Shown: positions 43,252 through 51,996, numbered from the stretch's first letter. The stretch: DNA of 64,000 bases from Limnohabitans kasalickyi (GCA_965234325.1 OZ248415.1:248001-312000), one strand, 5' to 3'. Numbers and translations: made by a program. Notes: generated by a model from the sequence alone, not told the origin.

Positions 43252-44460
43252 ATGACCACGCTTGCTCCAACAGACACCCCTTGGCGCGATGACGCGTCTG
43301 TCATTGGCTTGGTGGGCTTGGCGCACGCCAGTTCGCATTTTTCTCACCTGTTGCTGCCCTTGATGTTCCCGGTGTTCATCAAAACCTTTGGTTTGAGCTA
43401 TTCAGAACTTGGCTTTTTGATGTCGGTGTTCTTTGTCGTGTCGGGCATTGGGCAAGCCTCAGCCGGTTTTGTGGTGGACCGCTTTGGGGCGAGGCCTGTG
43501 ATGTTTGGCTCCCTTTTGTTGTTGGCGCTTGCTTGTGGGGTCGCCTCGGTTGCACAGAGTTACGCGGGGTTGATGGCGGCTGCGGCCATGCTGGGGTTGG
43601 GCAATTGCGCGTTTCACCCCGTCGACTTCACCATCTTGAATCAAAAAGTGTCACCTCCGCGTTTAGGCTACGCGTTCAGTGCACACGGCCTGACGGGCAA
43701 TTTGGGTTGGGCCGCCGCACCAGTTTTTATGGTGGGCTTGAGTACTTGGCTGGATTGGCGTGCCGCCTATGTGGGCGCGGGGTTGGTGTTTTTTGGGATT
43801 TTTCTTTTGTTGCTTTGGCAGCGTGAAGCCATACAGACGCAGGCCACGCACCACCAACAAGCCCCGGGTGCTGAGCACACCTTGGCCTTTTTAAAAATTC
43901 CTGTGGTGTGGTGGTGTTTCGGGTTTTTCTTGCTGTCCACCATGACCTTAGCGGTGGTGCAAAGCTTTGCCGTGTCCATTTTGCAAGCCATGCATCAGGT
44001 GACGTTTGAAGCGGCCACCATGACCTTGACTGCGTATATGTTGTGCGCTGCCTTGGGTATGTTGTTTGGTGGCTTTGTGGCCGCGCGATGGCCGCTTCAA
44101 AGCGACAAAGTCGTGGCTATTTGCATGACGGTGGCCGCACTTTTCATGGCTTTGTGTGGTACCGGTTGGCTCGATGCCAACGCCACCATGGTCATCTTGG
44201 CTTTGACCGGGATGGCCATTGGCGTGGGAGGGCCGTCACGCGACATGATGATTAAAAAAGCAACGCCCAAAGGCGCGACAGGTCGGGTGTATGGGATGGT
44301 GTATTCCGGCCTTGATGTCGGTTTTGCGATGTCGCCCGTGATCTTTGGTGTGTTCATGGACCGAGGCTGGTATGGCGCGACCTTGTTGGGGTCTGCGCTG
44401 GTGTTGCTGATGAGCGTGGGTGTGGCATTGGGTGTGGGCCGACGTACGCTGCAGAGTTAA
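43252..44460 (+). CDS. MFS transporter, fosmidomycin-resistance-like group
   Basis: 402 residues and about 12 membrane segments. The segment LMSVFFVVSGIGQASAGFVVDRFGARPVM is the typical MFS loop 2-3 signature, and NCAFHPVDFTILNQKVSPPRLGYAFSAHGLTGNLGWAAAP resembles the Fsr-type efflux branch. Drug or organic-anion efflux is possible, but substrate cannot be read from sequence. It is 19 bases upstream of a ThDP-dependent enzyme, so the two may serve one pathway. A 113-base gap separates it from clpB. Confidence 0.85.
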   Translation: MTTLAPTDTPWRDDASVIGLVGLAHASSHFSHLLLPLMFPVFIKTFGLSYSELGFLMSVFFVVSGIGQASAGFVVDRFGARPVMFGSLLLLALACGVASVAQSYAGLMAAAAMLGLGNCAFHPVDFTILNQKVSPPRLGYAFSAHGLTGNLGWAAAPVFMVGLSTWLDWRAAYVGAGLVFFGIFLLLLWQREAIQTQATHHQQAPGAEHTLAFLKIPVVWWCFGFFLLSTMTLAVVQSFAVSILQAMHQVTFEAATMTLTAYMLCAALGMLFGGFVAARWPLQSDKVVAICMTVAALFMALCGTGWLDANATMVILALTGMAIGVGGPSRDMMIKKATPKGATGRVYGMVYSGLDVGFAMSPVIFGVFMDRGWYGATLLGSALVLLMSVGVALGVGRRTLQS

Positions 44461-44479
44461 AACGTAAACGAGACAAAAG

Positions 44480-46189
44480 ATGACAAAACAAATTGCAGGC
44501 CATTTGCTGGTCGAGTGCTTGATTGAACAAGGTGTGACGCACGCGTTTGGTGTGCCGGGTGAAAGCTATTTGGCCGTGTTAGATGGCTTTCATGCTTACC
44601 ACGACCGCATTCGGTTTGTGACCAACCGCCAAGAGGGCGGTGCAGCCTTCATGGCCGATGCCCAAGGGCGTTTAACGGGTCGTCCAGGCGTGTGTTTTGT
44701 CACGCGTGGGCCTGGGGCTACCAATGCGTCGATCGGCATCCACACGGCGTTTCAAGACAGCGCACCGATGGTGTTGTTTGTGGGCGATGTGGGCAGCGAT
44801 TTTCGTGACCGCGAGGCCTTTCAAGAGGTCGACTACAACAGCTTCTTCGGCCCCAGTACCCGCGGCATGGCCAAGCGCGTCGAGCGCATTGATGACCCTG
44901 CGCGCATTCCTGAATACGTGGCGCGCGCCTTTGCCACCGCCATGAATGGCCGTCCTGGCCCCGTGGTGCTGGTCTTGCCAGAAGACATGCTGGTACGTGA
45001 GGTCGAGACGCGTCCCTTAGCCCGCGTGGAGCCTGCGCAAGCGTGGAGCGATCCGGGGGCTTTGCGCCAGTTGCGCGAAATGCTGTTGGAGGCGAAGCGT
45101 CCGTTCGTGATTGCGGGCGGCAGCGGCTGGACGCAGCAGTCTGCACAAGCCTTACAGCGCTTTGCGGAAAACTGGAAGTTGCCCGTGGGCAATGCCTTTC
45201 GTTTTCAAGACACCTTCGACAACCACCACCCGCAGTATGCGGGCGACGTGGGCATTGGCATCAACCCCAAGCTCGCGCAGCGCGTTCGTGACAGCGATTT
45301 GATTCTGGCCATTGGCCCTCGCTTGGGCGAGATGACCACCAGCGGTTACACCTTGTTGCAAGCGCCCAAGCCCACGCAAAAGCTGGTGCACATTCACGCC
45401 AGCGCTGAAGAGCTCAACCGCGTCTACCAAGCGGACTTGGCCATGCTGTCCACCATGAATGCCGCAGCCCGTTCCTTGGAAGTGTTGACAGCACCCACCA
45501 GCTTGCCTTGGGAGGCTTGGACCGCTTCAGCACATGCCGACTACGAAGCCAACATGACCCCCCAAGCGATGCCGGGCGACATTGACATGCCCGCCATCAT
45601 TGATGTGGTCAACCGATTGATGCCCGACGACACGGTCTACACCAACGGGGCGGGCAACTTTGCCAGTTGGGTGCATCGCTTTCACAAACACCATGGCTTA
45701 GCCCGTGGTCTGCGTACCCAACTGGCCCCAACGGTCGGCTCTATGGGGTACGGCGTGCCTGCAGGTATTGCCGCCAATATCTTGACAGGCCGTACGGTGT
45801 TCACCATTGCTGGTGACGGTGATTTTTTGATGAATGGCCAAGAGTTGGCAACAGCCTCACAGCACGGCGCTAAAACGATCATCGTGTTGTTGAATAACGG
45901 CATGTACGGCACGATTCGCATGCATCAAGAGCGTGAGTATCCGCACCACCTGAGCGGCTCGTATTTGCAAAATCCCGACTTCGCAGCCTTGGCGCAGGCC
46001 TATGGCTACGCGGGTGTCCGCATCACACGCACGGATGAGTTTGAGGCTGCGCTGACCGATGCGTTGGCTCGCAAGCAGGGGACATTGATTGAGGTCATGC
46101 TAGACCCAGAAGTGATCACCACGCGCGGCACCTTGAGCGCTATTCGGGATGCTGCGGAGCAACAGCGAGTCAAATCGGCAGCGTCGTAA
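44480..46189 (+). CDS. Thiamine-diphosphate-dependent enzyme, acetolactate synthase-like
   Basis: 569 residues of the acetohydroxyacid-synthase/benzoylformate-decarboxylase superfamily. N-terminal ThDP pyrimidine domain with the catalytic Glu in TNRQEGGAAFMADAQGRLTG, middle domain, and ThDP pyrophosphate domain with GDGDFLMNGQELATASQHG then NNGMYG. No small regulatory subunit lies nearby and it pairs with an MFS transporter, so it is unlikely to be the biosynthetic ilvB. A decarboxylase or synthase acting on a 2-oxo acid is likely; the exact reaction is not determined. Confidence 0.85.
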   Translation: MTKQIAGHLLVECLIEQGVTHAFGVPGESYLAVLDGFHAYHDRIRFVTNRQEGGAAFMADAQGRLTGRPGVCFVTRGPGATNASIGIHTAFQDSAPMVLFVGDVGSDFRDREAFQEVDYNSFFGPSTRGMAKRVERIDDPARIPEYVARAFATAMNGRPGPVVLVLPEDMLVREVETRPLARVEPAQAWSDPGALRQLREMLLEAKRPFVIAGGSGWTQQSAQALQRFAENWKLPVGNAFRFQDTFDNHHPQYAGDVGIGINPKLAQRVRDSDLILAIGPRLGEMTTSGYTLLQAPKPTQKLVHIHASAEELNRVYQADLAMLSTMNAAARSLEVLTAPTSLPWEAWTASAHADYEANMTPQAMPGDIDMPAIIDVVNRLMPDDTVYTNGAGNFASWVHRFHKHHGLARGLRTQLAPTVGSMGYGVPAGIAANILTGRTVFTIAGDGDFLMNGQELATASQHGAKTIIVLLNNGMYGTIRMHQEREYPHHLSGSYLQNPDFAALAQAYGYAGVRITRTDEFEAALTDALARKQGTLIEVMLDPEVITTRGTLSAIRDAAEQQRVKSAAS

Positions 46190-46228
46190 TCTGTGTATGG
46201 TTTGAGGCTTGCTCGCGAGGCTTCACCG

Positions 46229-46270
46229 CAAAAGCAAAAAGGGACGCTAACGCGTCCCTTTTTGCTTTTG
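46229..46270. terminator. Long bidirectional terminator
   Basis: CAAAAGCAAAAAGGGACGC (46229-46247) and its complement (46252-46270) flank a TAAC loop: 19 paired bases without mismatch. A and T tracts on both sides serve both the ThDP enzyme gene and the convergent H1-like gene. Confidence 0.92.
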
Positions 46271-46282
46271 GCGAAGACCTGA

Positions 46283-46744
46283 TTACGAGAGGTGCTTGCC
46301 AATCAAGCCAGCCAATTCGAACATGGTGACTTGGGCTTTGCCGAATACGCCTTTGAGCTTGTCGTCAGCGTTGATGTTGCGCTTGTTGGTGGCGTCTTGC
46401 AGGCCGTGCTTCTTGATGTAAACCCACAGCTTGCTGACCACTTCCGTGCGAGGCACAGGTGTGGCGCCGATCACAGCAGCCAATGCGGCGCTAGGCGTCA
46501 TGGCTTTCATGAAGGCAGCATTAGGCGTGCGCTTTTTAGCGGGGGCTTTTTTGGCAGCCACTTTTTTAGCTGGAGCAGCTTTCTTAGCGACGACCTTCTT
46601 AGCGGCTGGCGCAGCTTTTTTAGCAGCTGGCTTTGCAGCAGCGACTTTCTTAGCGGGAGCAGCTTTTGCAGCTACGACTTTTTTCGCGGCAGGAGCAGCT
46701 TTTGCTGGTGCTTTTTTTGCCGGTGCTTTCTTTGCAGTTGCCAT
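46283..46744 (-). CDS. Histone H1-like protein with SWIB/MDM2 domain
   Basis: 153 residues. The first ~70 are almost only Lys, Ala and Pro (repeats such as KKVVAKKAAPAKK), a nucleic-acid-binding tail like eukaryotic H1. The rest, NAAFMKAMTPSAALAAVIG through VSKLWVYIKKHGLQD to FELAGLIGKHLS, is a SWIB domain. Such proteins, common in Betaproteobacteria and chlamydiae, are thought to compact or organise DNA. AGAAGGAAC precedes ATG 46744. The tail is built from short tandem repeats likely to vary in length. Confidence 0.92.
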   Translation of the reverse strand: MATAKKAPAKKAPAKAAPAAKKVVAAKAAPAKKVAAAKPAAKKAAPAAKKVVAKKAAPAKKVAAKKAPAKKRTPNAAFMKAMTPSAALAAVIGATPVPRTEVVSKLWVYIKKHGLQDATNKRNINADDKLKGVFGKAQVTMFELAGLIGKHLS

Positions 46745-47128
46745 GTTTGAGTTCCTTCTAAAAGTGTTTGTCATTGCCTCTGAGAGACGAGCTCTTTGAA
46801 ACAAGTTGCATGCTAATTGAGAAAAATCTTCTTTCCAAGTGAAAAATGATTTTTTTCATTCGAGATTGTTGTTTTTGTGACTGTGGTTTTGTGAGGGAGC
46901 AGCACCTGATGGCAGACGCTAGTGCCTGAGCGCACTGCTACCTTGTCATGGGTGGCAAAGCGGACGTGGTGTAGGCGCTTTTTTTTGATGTTGAATTCAT
47001 AAAACATATTTTCATAATATGAATTTATTTGATGTTGCAACGCAGTATTTTTTCTTGATATGAGAAATGCAATTTTGTATAACAAAATATATTTCATAAG
47101 TCATTGATTTTTAATGATAAAAATAAAT

Positions 47129-47171
47129 TCTTATATAAGACATAAGACATGACTTGACTCTTATAGAAGAC
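47129..47171 (+). promoter_or_regulatory. Twin operator-like repeats upstream of aceA
   Basis: TCTTATATAAGAC (palindrome TCTTATATAAGA, 47129-47140) and TCTTATAGAAGAC (47159-47171) are 30 bases apart, close to three helical turns. The second copy sits between -35 and -10 of the proposed aceA promoter, suggesting a repressor. The regulator is unknown. Confidence 0.55.
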
Positions 47172-47182
47172 TTATAGTTAAT
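47154..47182 (+). promoter_or_regulatory. Candidate aceA promoter
   Basis: TTGACT (47154-47159), a 17-base spacer, then GTTAAT (47177-47182). The start codon of aceA is about 65 bases downstream. Confidence 0.45.
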
Positions 47183-47246
47183 CCATCGAAAGCAGCTTGC
47201 TTTACAAGCCTCTTCGTGAATAACCACCAACTTAATGGAGTGAACC

Positions 47247-48578
47247 ATGCCTCAATCCCTGAACGAACAACTCAGCCGCGAACAACAAATTGCTGCCCTC
47301 GAAAAAGACTGGGCCACCAACCCACGCTGGAAAGGTGTGAAGCGTGGTTACTCGGCTGCAGACGTCGTACGTTTGCGCGGCAGCATGCCCATTGAGCACA
47401 CACTCGCCAAGCGCGGTGCTGAAAAGCTCTGGGACAAAATTAACGGTGGCGCCAAGAAAGGCTACGTCAACTCATTCGGTGCGATCAGTGCTGGGCAGGC
47501 CATGCAACAAGCTAAAGCGGGCTTGGAAGCGGTGTATTTGTCAGGCTGGCAAGTCGCGGCTGATGGCAATTCGTCAGAGACCATGTACCCCGACCAATCG
47601 CTCTATGCCTACGACTCAGTGCCGACCATGGTTCGCCGCATCAACAACACGTTCAAGCGCGCTGACGAAATTCAGTGGGGCCGTGGCATCAACCCAGGCG
47701 ACAAAGAATTCATCGACTACTTCTTGCCCATCGTGGCTGACGCTGAAGCCGGTTTCGGTGGCGTGTTGAACGCATTTGAGTTGATGAAGAACATGATTGC
47801 TTCTGGCGCTGCTGGTGTTCATTTCGAAGACCAATTGGCTGCCGTGAAGAAATGCGGTCACATGGGCGGCAAAGTGTTGGTGCCAACGCACGAGGCTTGT
47901 GAAAAATTGATTTCTGCCCGCTTTGCGGCTGACGTCATGGGCGTCAACACCATCGTGTTGGCTCGCACCGATGCTGAAGCTGCCAACTTGATCACGTCTG
48001 ACCATGATGCCAACGACAAGCCTTTCTTGACCGGCGAGCGCACGCCCGAAGGTTTCTACCGCGTCAAAAACGGTTTGGAACAAGCCATCAGCCGCGGCGT
48101 GGCTTACGCCCCTTACGCTGACTTGGTGTGGTGTGAAACAGGCGTGCCAGACATTGGCTTCGCTCGCGAATTTGCACAAGCTGTGCACGCGGCTTGTCCA
48201 GGCAAGCTGTTGTCTTACAACTGCTCACCGTCGTTCAACTGGAAGAAAAACTTGGACGACAAGCAAATTGCATCGTTCCAAGAGGACCTGTCGGCTTTGG
48301 GCTACAAGTACCAGTTCATCACCTTGGCTGGTATCCACATCAACTGGTACAACACCTTCCAATTTGCACACGCCTACGCCAACGGCGAAGGCATGAAGCA
48401 CTACGTCAACATGGTGCAAGAGCCTGAATTCGCCGCACGCGACAAGGGTTACACCTTCGTTTCGCACCAACAAGAAGTAGGCGCAGGTTACTTCGACGAC
48501 GTGACGACTGTGATCCAAGGCGGCGCGTCTTCTGTGAAAGCCTTGACAGGTTCTACTGAAGAAGAGCAGTTCCACTGA
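47247..48578 (+). CDS. aceA: Isocitrate lyase
   Basis: 443 residues. It splits isocitrate to glyoxylate and succinate, the first glyoxylate-shunt step. The active-site motif is KKCGHMGGKVLVPT with the catalytic Cys; other conserved stretches are SGWQVAADGN, YPDQSLYAYDSVP, FEDQLAAVKKCGHM, and YNCSPSFNWKKNLDD. GGAG precedes ATG 47247. No malate synthase lies nearby. Upstream repeats suggest tight regulation; with ppsA it permits growth on acetate or fatty acids. Confidence 0.98.
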   Translation: MPQSLNEQLSREQQIAALEKDWATNPRWKGVKRGYSAADVVRLRGSMPIEHTLAKRGAEKLWDKINGGAKKGYVNSFGAISAGQAMQQAKAGLEAVYLSGWQVAADGNSSETMYPDQSLYAYDSVPTMVRRINNTFKRADEIQWGRGINPGDKEFIDYFLPIVADAEAGFGGVLNAFELMKNMIASGAAGVHFEDQLAAVKKCGHMGGKVLVPTHEACEKLISARFAADVMGVNTIVLARTDAEAANLITSDHDANDKPFLTGERTPEGFYRVKNGLEQAISRGVAYAPYADLVWCETGVPDIGFAREFAQAVHAACPGKLLSYNCSPSFNWKKNLDDKQIASFQEDLSALGYKYQFITLAGIHINWYNTFQFAHAYANGEGMKHYVNMVQEPEFAARDKGYTFVSHQQEVGAGYFDDVTTVIQGGASSVKALTGSTEEEQFH

Positions 48579-48642
48579 TCGACTTCGCGAAGCTAAATGC
48601 GGGGCGGCGTAAAATCCGTCTCAGCGTTTAGATACTTTTTCC

Positions 48643-48668
48643 AAGCGCGGCTCCTGCCGCGCTTTTTT
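48643..48668 (+). terminator. Hairpin with T tract between aceA and thrS
   Basis: AAGCGCGGC (48643-48651), TCCT loop, GCCGCGCTT (48656-48664), then four more T. It may terminate aceA, or, ending 12 bases before the thrS start, act as an attenuator for thrS. Confidence 0.75.
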
Positions 48669-48680
48669 ACTTTCAGACAC

Positions 48681-50588
48681 ATGGTTCAGATTACTCTCCC
48701 CGACGGTTCGCAACGTGAATTTCCTGGCCCCGTGACCGTGGCCGACGTGGCTGCGTCCATTGGCGCAGGCTTAGCCAAGGCGGCTTTGGCTGGCAAGGTC
48801 GATGGCAAAGTGGTGGACACCAGCTTCACGATGAGCAGCAACGCCAACTTGGCCATCATCACTGCCAAAGACGCCGAAGGCTTGGAGGTGATTCGTCACT
48901 CCACCGCCCACTTGTTGGCCTACGCGGTGAAAGAGCTGTACCCCGAAGCGCAAGTGACCATTGGCCCGGTCATTGACGACGGCTTCTTCTACGACTTCTC
49001 ATTCACCCGCGGCTTCACCCCCGAGGACTTGGTGGCGATCGAAAAGCGCATGACCGAGCTGGCCAACAAAGACGAGGCCGTGGTGCGCCGCGTGTTGCCA
49101 CGTGACGAGGCGGTGGCGTATTTCAAAGGTTTAGGCGAGCATTACAAGGCCGAAATCATTGCCAGCATTCCAAGTAACGAAGACGTGAGCCTTTACCGAG
49201 AAGGCGCTTTCGAAGACTTGTGCCGTGGCCCACATGTGCCCAGCACGGGCAAGCTCAAGCATTTCAAGTTGATGAAAGTAGCCGGTGCCTACTGGCGCGG
49301 CGACAGCAAGAACGAAATGCTGCAACGCATTTACGGTACAGCGTGGACCAGCAAAGACGATTTGCAGCTCTACCTCAAGCGCCTGGAGGAGGCTGAAAAG
49401 CGCGACCACCGCAAACTGGGCCGCGAGCTGGATTTGTTCCACATTGACGAGCATGCACCCGGCTTGGTGTTTTGGCATCCCAAGGGTTGGACCGTGTGGC
49501 AGACCATCGAGCAGTACATGCGTCAGGTTTACCGCGACAACGATTACCTCGAAGTCAAAGGCCCACAAATCATCGACAAGTCGCTTTGGGAGAAAACCGG
49601 CCACTGGGACAAGTACCGCGACAACATGTTCACCACGGAGTCTGAAAAGCGTGATTACGCTTTGAAGCCGATGAACTGTCCAGGCCACATCTTGATCTTC
49701 AAGCAAGGCATCAAGAGCTACCGCGATCTACCACTGCGCTACGGCGAATTTGGCCAATGCCACCGCAATGAGCCCTCGGGCGGTCTGCACGGCATCATGC
49801 GCGTGCGTGGTTTTACCCAAGACGACGGCCACATTTTCTGTACTGAAAACCAAATCCTGCCCGAGTGCGACACCTTCACCAAGGTGCTCAAGAAGGTCTA
49901 CGCCGACTTTGGCTTCACCGACATCTTGTACAAAGTGTCCACGCGCCCTGAAGCCCGCATTGGCTCAGACGAGCTGTGGGACAAGGCCGAAAAAGCCTTG
50001 ATGGACAGTTTGACCGCAGCAGGTTGCGAGTACGTCATCTCTGAAGGCGACGGCGCTTTCTACGGTCCCAAGATTGAATACACCCTGAAAGACGCGATTG
50101 GCCGCGAGTGGCAGTGCGGCACGATTCAGGTCGACTTCAACCTGTCTGAGCGCTTGGACGCTGAGTACACGGCCGAAGACGGCTCACGCCAACGCCCCGT
50201 TATCTTGCACCGCGCCATCGTGGGCAGCATGGAGCGTTTCATCGGAATTTTGATTGAACAGCACGCCGGCGCCTTGCCCACTTGGCTGGCTCCCACCCAA
50301 GTTGCGGTGCTCAATATCACCGATTCGCAGGCCGAATATTGCAAAGAAGTTGCTAAAACGCTGCGAAATCAAGGGCTTAGGGTCGATTTAGACCTGCGCA
50401 ACGAAAAAATCACGTATAAAATACGCGAGCATTCAATGCAAAAGCTTCCCTACATCTTGGTCGTAGGCGACAAAGAGAAGGAAGCTGGCGCCGTCGCAGT
50501 GCGCGCCCGAGGCAATCAAGACCTCGGTGTGATGTCCCTCGAAGCCTTCTCTCAAAAGATTGCCTCAGACATCGCTCTCAAAAGCTGA
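48681..50588 (+). CDS. thrS: Threonine-tRNA ligase
   Basis: 635 residues. The N-terminal TGS domain (MVQITLPDGSQREFPGPVTVADVAASIG), editing domain with STAHLLAYAVKELYP, class II catalytic core with the zinc-site motif MKPMNCPGHILIFKQ and motif 2 FGQCHRNEPSGGLHGIMRVRGFTQDDGHIFC, and the C-terminal anticodon domain. ATG 48681 matches the family start. First gene of the thrS-infC-rpmI-rplT-pheST-ihfA cluster. A hairpin in the leader may affect expression. Confidence 0.98.
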   Translation: MVQITLPDGSQREFPGPVTVADVAASIGAGLAKAALAGKVDGKVVDTSFTMSSNANLAIITAKDAEGLEVIRHSTAHLLAYAVKELYPEAQVTIGPVIDDGFFYDFSFTRGFTPEDLVAIEKRMTELANKDEAVVRRVLPRDEAVAYFKGLGEHYKAEIIASIPSNEDVSLYREGAFEDLCRGPHVPSTGKLKHFKLMKVAGAYWRGDSKNEMLQRIYGTAWTSKDDLQLYLKRLEEAEKRDHRKLGRELDLFHIDEHAPGLVFWHPKGWTVWQTIEQYMRQVYRDNDYLEVKGPQIIDKSLWEKTGHWDKYRDNMFTTESEKRDYALKPMNCPGHILIFKQGIKSYRDLPLRYGEFGQCHRNEPSGGLHGIMRVRGFTQDDGHIFCTENQILPECDTFTKVLKKVYADFGFTDILYKVSTRPEARIGSDELWDKAEKALMDSLTAAGCEYVISEGDGAFYGPKIEYTLKDAIGREWQCGTIQVDFNLSERLDAEYTAEDGSRQRPVILHRAIVGSMERFIGILIEQHAGALPTWLAPTQVAVLNITDSQAEYCKEVAKTLRNQGLRVDLDLRNEKITYKIREHSMQKLPYILVVGDKEKEAGAVAVRARGNQDLGVMSLEAFSQKIASDIALKS

Positions 50589-50664
50589 TTTCATTGAGAA
50601 ATTGCCAAGAGTTGTGCGTCGCACACGTGTGTCGGTTTGTTTTTGATTTTTAAGGATAGTCACC

Positions 50665-51264
50665 ATCGCTACAGAATTTCGCGACCGCCGCCAGCGCGAG
50701 GAACGCAAACACCGCCTTAACCGGGAAATCATGGCCCCGGAAGTCCGCCTTTCAGGTCCTGACAACGAACCCCTCGGTATCGTGAGCTTGGCTGATGCCT
50801 TGCGCTTGGCCGGTGAGATCGACGTTGACTTGGTTGAAATTGCCGCCACGGCTGTGCCGCCGGTGTGCCGTTTGATGGATTACGGTAAGTTCAAGTACCA
50901 AGAGCAAAAGAAGGCTGCCGAAGCGAAGTCCAAGCAAAAGGTCATCGAGGTCAAGGAAATCAAGTTCCGTCCCGGTACCGATGATGGTGACTACAACATC
51001 AAGATGCGCAACATCAAGCGCTTCTTAGATGACGGTGACAAATGCAAGATCACGCTGCGCTTTCGTGGCCGCGAGATCACGCATCAAGAAATCGGTATGG
51101 CGCTGTTGCAGCGCATCCGTGATGAGTTGGCAGACCTGATCGTTGTTGAGCAGTTCCCCAAACTCGAAGGGCGTCAAATGATCATGATGATCGCGCCTGG
51201 TAAGCGTAAATCGGGTGGCGCCGCCAAACCCGCTGCAGAAGCCGCTTCGGCAGCCTCTGCATAA
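50665..51264 (+). CDS. infC: Translation initiation factor IF-3 with ATC start codon
   Basis: 199 residues if begun at ATC 50665, with AAGGA about 8 bases upstream; the frame continues as ATEFRDRRQREERKHRLNREI before the next ATG 50731, which is inside the conserved N-domain region. IF-3 genes are known to use rare start codons (ATT in E. coli), by which IF-3 limits its own synthesis. Conserved parts: APEVRLSGPDNEPLGIVSL, ATAVPPVCRLMDYGKFKYQEQKK, EIKFRPGTDDGDYNIKM and RGREITHQEIG. An Ala-rich tail of about 20 residues extends the C-terminus. Confidence 0.95.
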   Translation: MATEFRDRRQREERKHRLNREIMAPEVRLSGPDNEPLGIVSLADALRLAGEIDVDLVEIAATAVPPVCRLMDYGKFKYQEQKKAAEAKSKQKVIEVKEIKFRPGTDDGDYNIKMRNIKRFLDDGDKCKITLRFRGREITHQEIGMALLQRIRDELADLIVVEQFPKLEGRQMIMMIAPGKRKSGGAAKPAAEAASAASA

Positions 51265-51270
51265 ATTGGC

Positions 51271-51291
51271 AGCGCGGCATGCTGCCGCGCT
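51271..51291 (+). promoter_or_regulatory. Stem-loop in the infC-rpmI leader
   Basis: AGCGCGGCA (51271-51279), TGC loop, TGCCGCGCT (51283-51291). No T run follows, so it is not a classic terminator. It sits 90 bases before rpmI, where L20 autoregulation acts in other bacteria. Confidence 0.45.
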
Positions 51292-51380
51292 TGAAAGGCA
51301 AGCAAATTAGTGTCTCGGGGCTTACAAGACTGCGCACCCTGCGTAGGCGCCTCGCGAGCACAAATTAAAGGAGCATTTAA

Positions 51381-51584
51381 ATGCCCAAAATGAAGACCAA
51401 AAGCAGCGCTAAAAAGCGCTTCCGCGTTCGTCCAGGTGGTACCGTGAAACGCGGTCAAGCCTTCAAACGTCACATCTTGACCAAGAAGACAACCAAGAAC
51501 AAGCGTCACCTCCGCGGTTCAGTGGCTGTGCATGAGACCAACATGGGTCACATGGCGCAAATGCTGCCCAAGTGCGGCCTGTAA
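51381..51584 (+). CDS. rpmI: 50S ribosomal protein L35
   Basis: 67 residues, highly basic. MPKMKTKSSAKKRFRVRPGG and the end MGHMAQMLPKCGL are the L35 pattern. AAAGGAG precedes ATG 51381. L35 is encoded with L20, 26 bases downstream. Confidence 0.97.
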   Translation: MPKMKTKSSAKKRFRVRPGGTVKRGQAFKRHILTKKTTKNKRHLRGSVAVHETNMGHMAQMLPKCGL

Positions 51585-51610
51585 TTAACTGACGAACAAG
51601 GAGAAAAAAT

Positions 51611-51970
51611 ATGCCTCGCGTTAAACGTGGTGTTACGGCCCGTGCCCGTCACAAAAAAGTTCTGGCTTTAGCCAAAGGTTTCCGCGGTCGCCGCGGTAAC
51701 GTCTTCCGCATCGCTAAACAAGCGGTGATGAAGGCAGGTCAATATGCTTACCGTGACCGCCGCACTAAAAAGCGTGTGTTCCGTCAGCTGTGGATCGCTC
51801 GTATCAACGCTGCTGCACGTCAGTGCGGTCTGACATACAGCCAATTCGCCAACGGCCTGAAAAAGGCAGCGATCGAAATCGACCGCAAGATGTTGGCTGA
51901 CCTGGCCGTTCACGACATGGCTGCCTTCAGCAGCATCGTGGCTCAAGTCAAAGCCAAATTGGCCGCTTGA
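51611..51970 (+). CDS. rplT: 50S ribosomal protein L20
   Basis: 119 residues. MPRVKRGVTARARHKKVLALAKGFRGRRGNVFRIAKQ and LWIARINAAARQCGLTYSQF are the L20 signature. It is an early assembly protein of 23S rRNA and, in E. coli, represses its own operon by binding the mRNA leader. AAGGAG precedes the ATG. A terminator follows 26 bases after the stop. Confidence 0.98.
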   Translation: MPRVKRGVTARARHKKVLALAKGFRGRRGNVFRIAKQAVMKAGQYAYRDRRTKKRVFRQLWIARINAAARQCGLTYSQFANGLKKAAIEIDRKMLADLAVHDMAAFSSIVAQVKAKLAA

Positions 51971-51996
51971 TAGCCGAGGGTTAACCACCCACGAGC

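Larger units (their letters stand above)
46745..47246. other. AT-rich intergenic region between the H1-like gene and aceA
   Basis: 502 bases without a convincing gene. A 94-codon minus-strand frame (46813-47097) has no recognisable motif and reads like chance coding. The part from about 46980 to 47180 is markedly AT-rich. It holds divergent promoters: the aceA promoter and two operator-like repeats lie at its right end. Confidence 0.7.

Noticed and set aside
44480..46189. Biosynthetic acetolactate synthase large subunit (ilvB/ilvI)
   Set aside because: No small subunit (ilvN/H) or ilvC nearby, and the gene is paired with a transporter; only the superfamily can be supported.
46813..47097. 94-codon minus-strand frame in the AT-rich region
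   Set aside because: Low complexity, no ribosome site or motif seen; AT-rich sequence gives chance frames on this scale less often, but nothing supports a gene.
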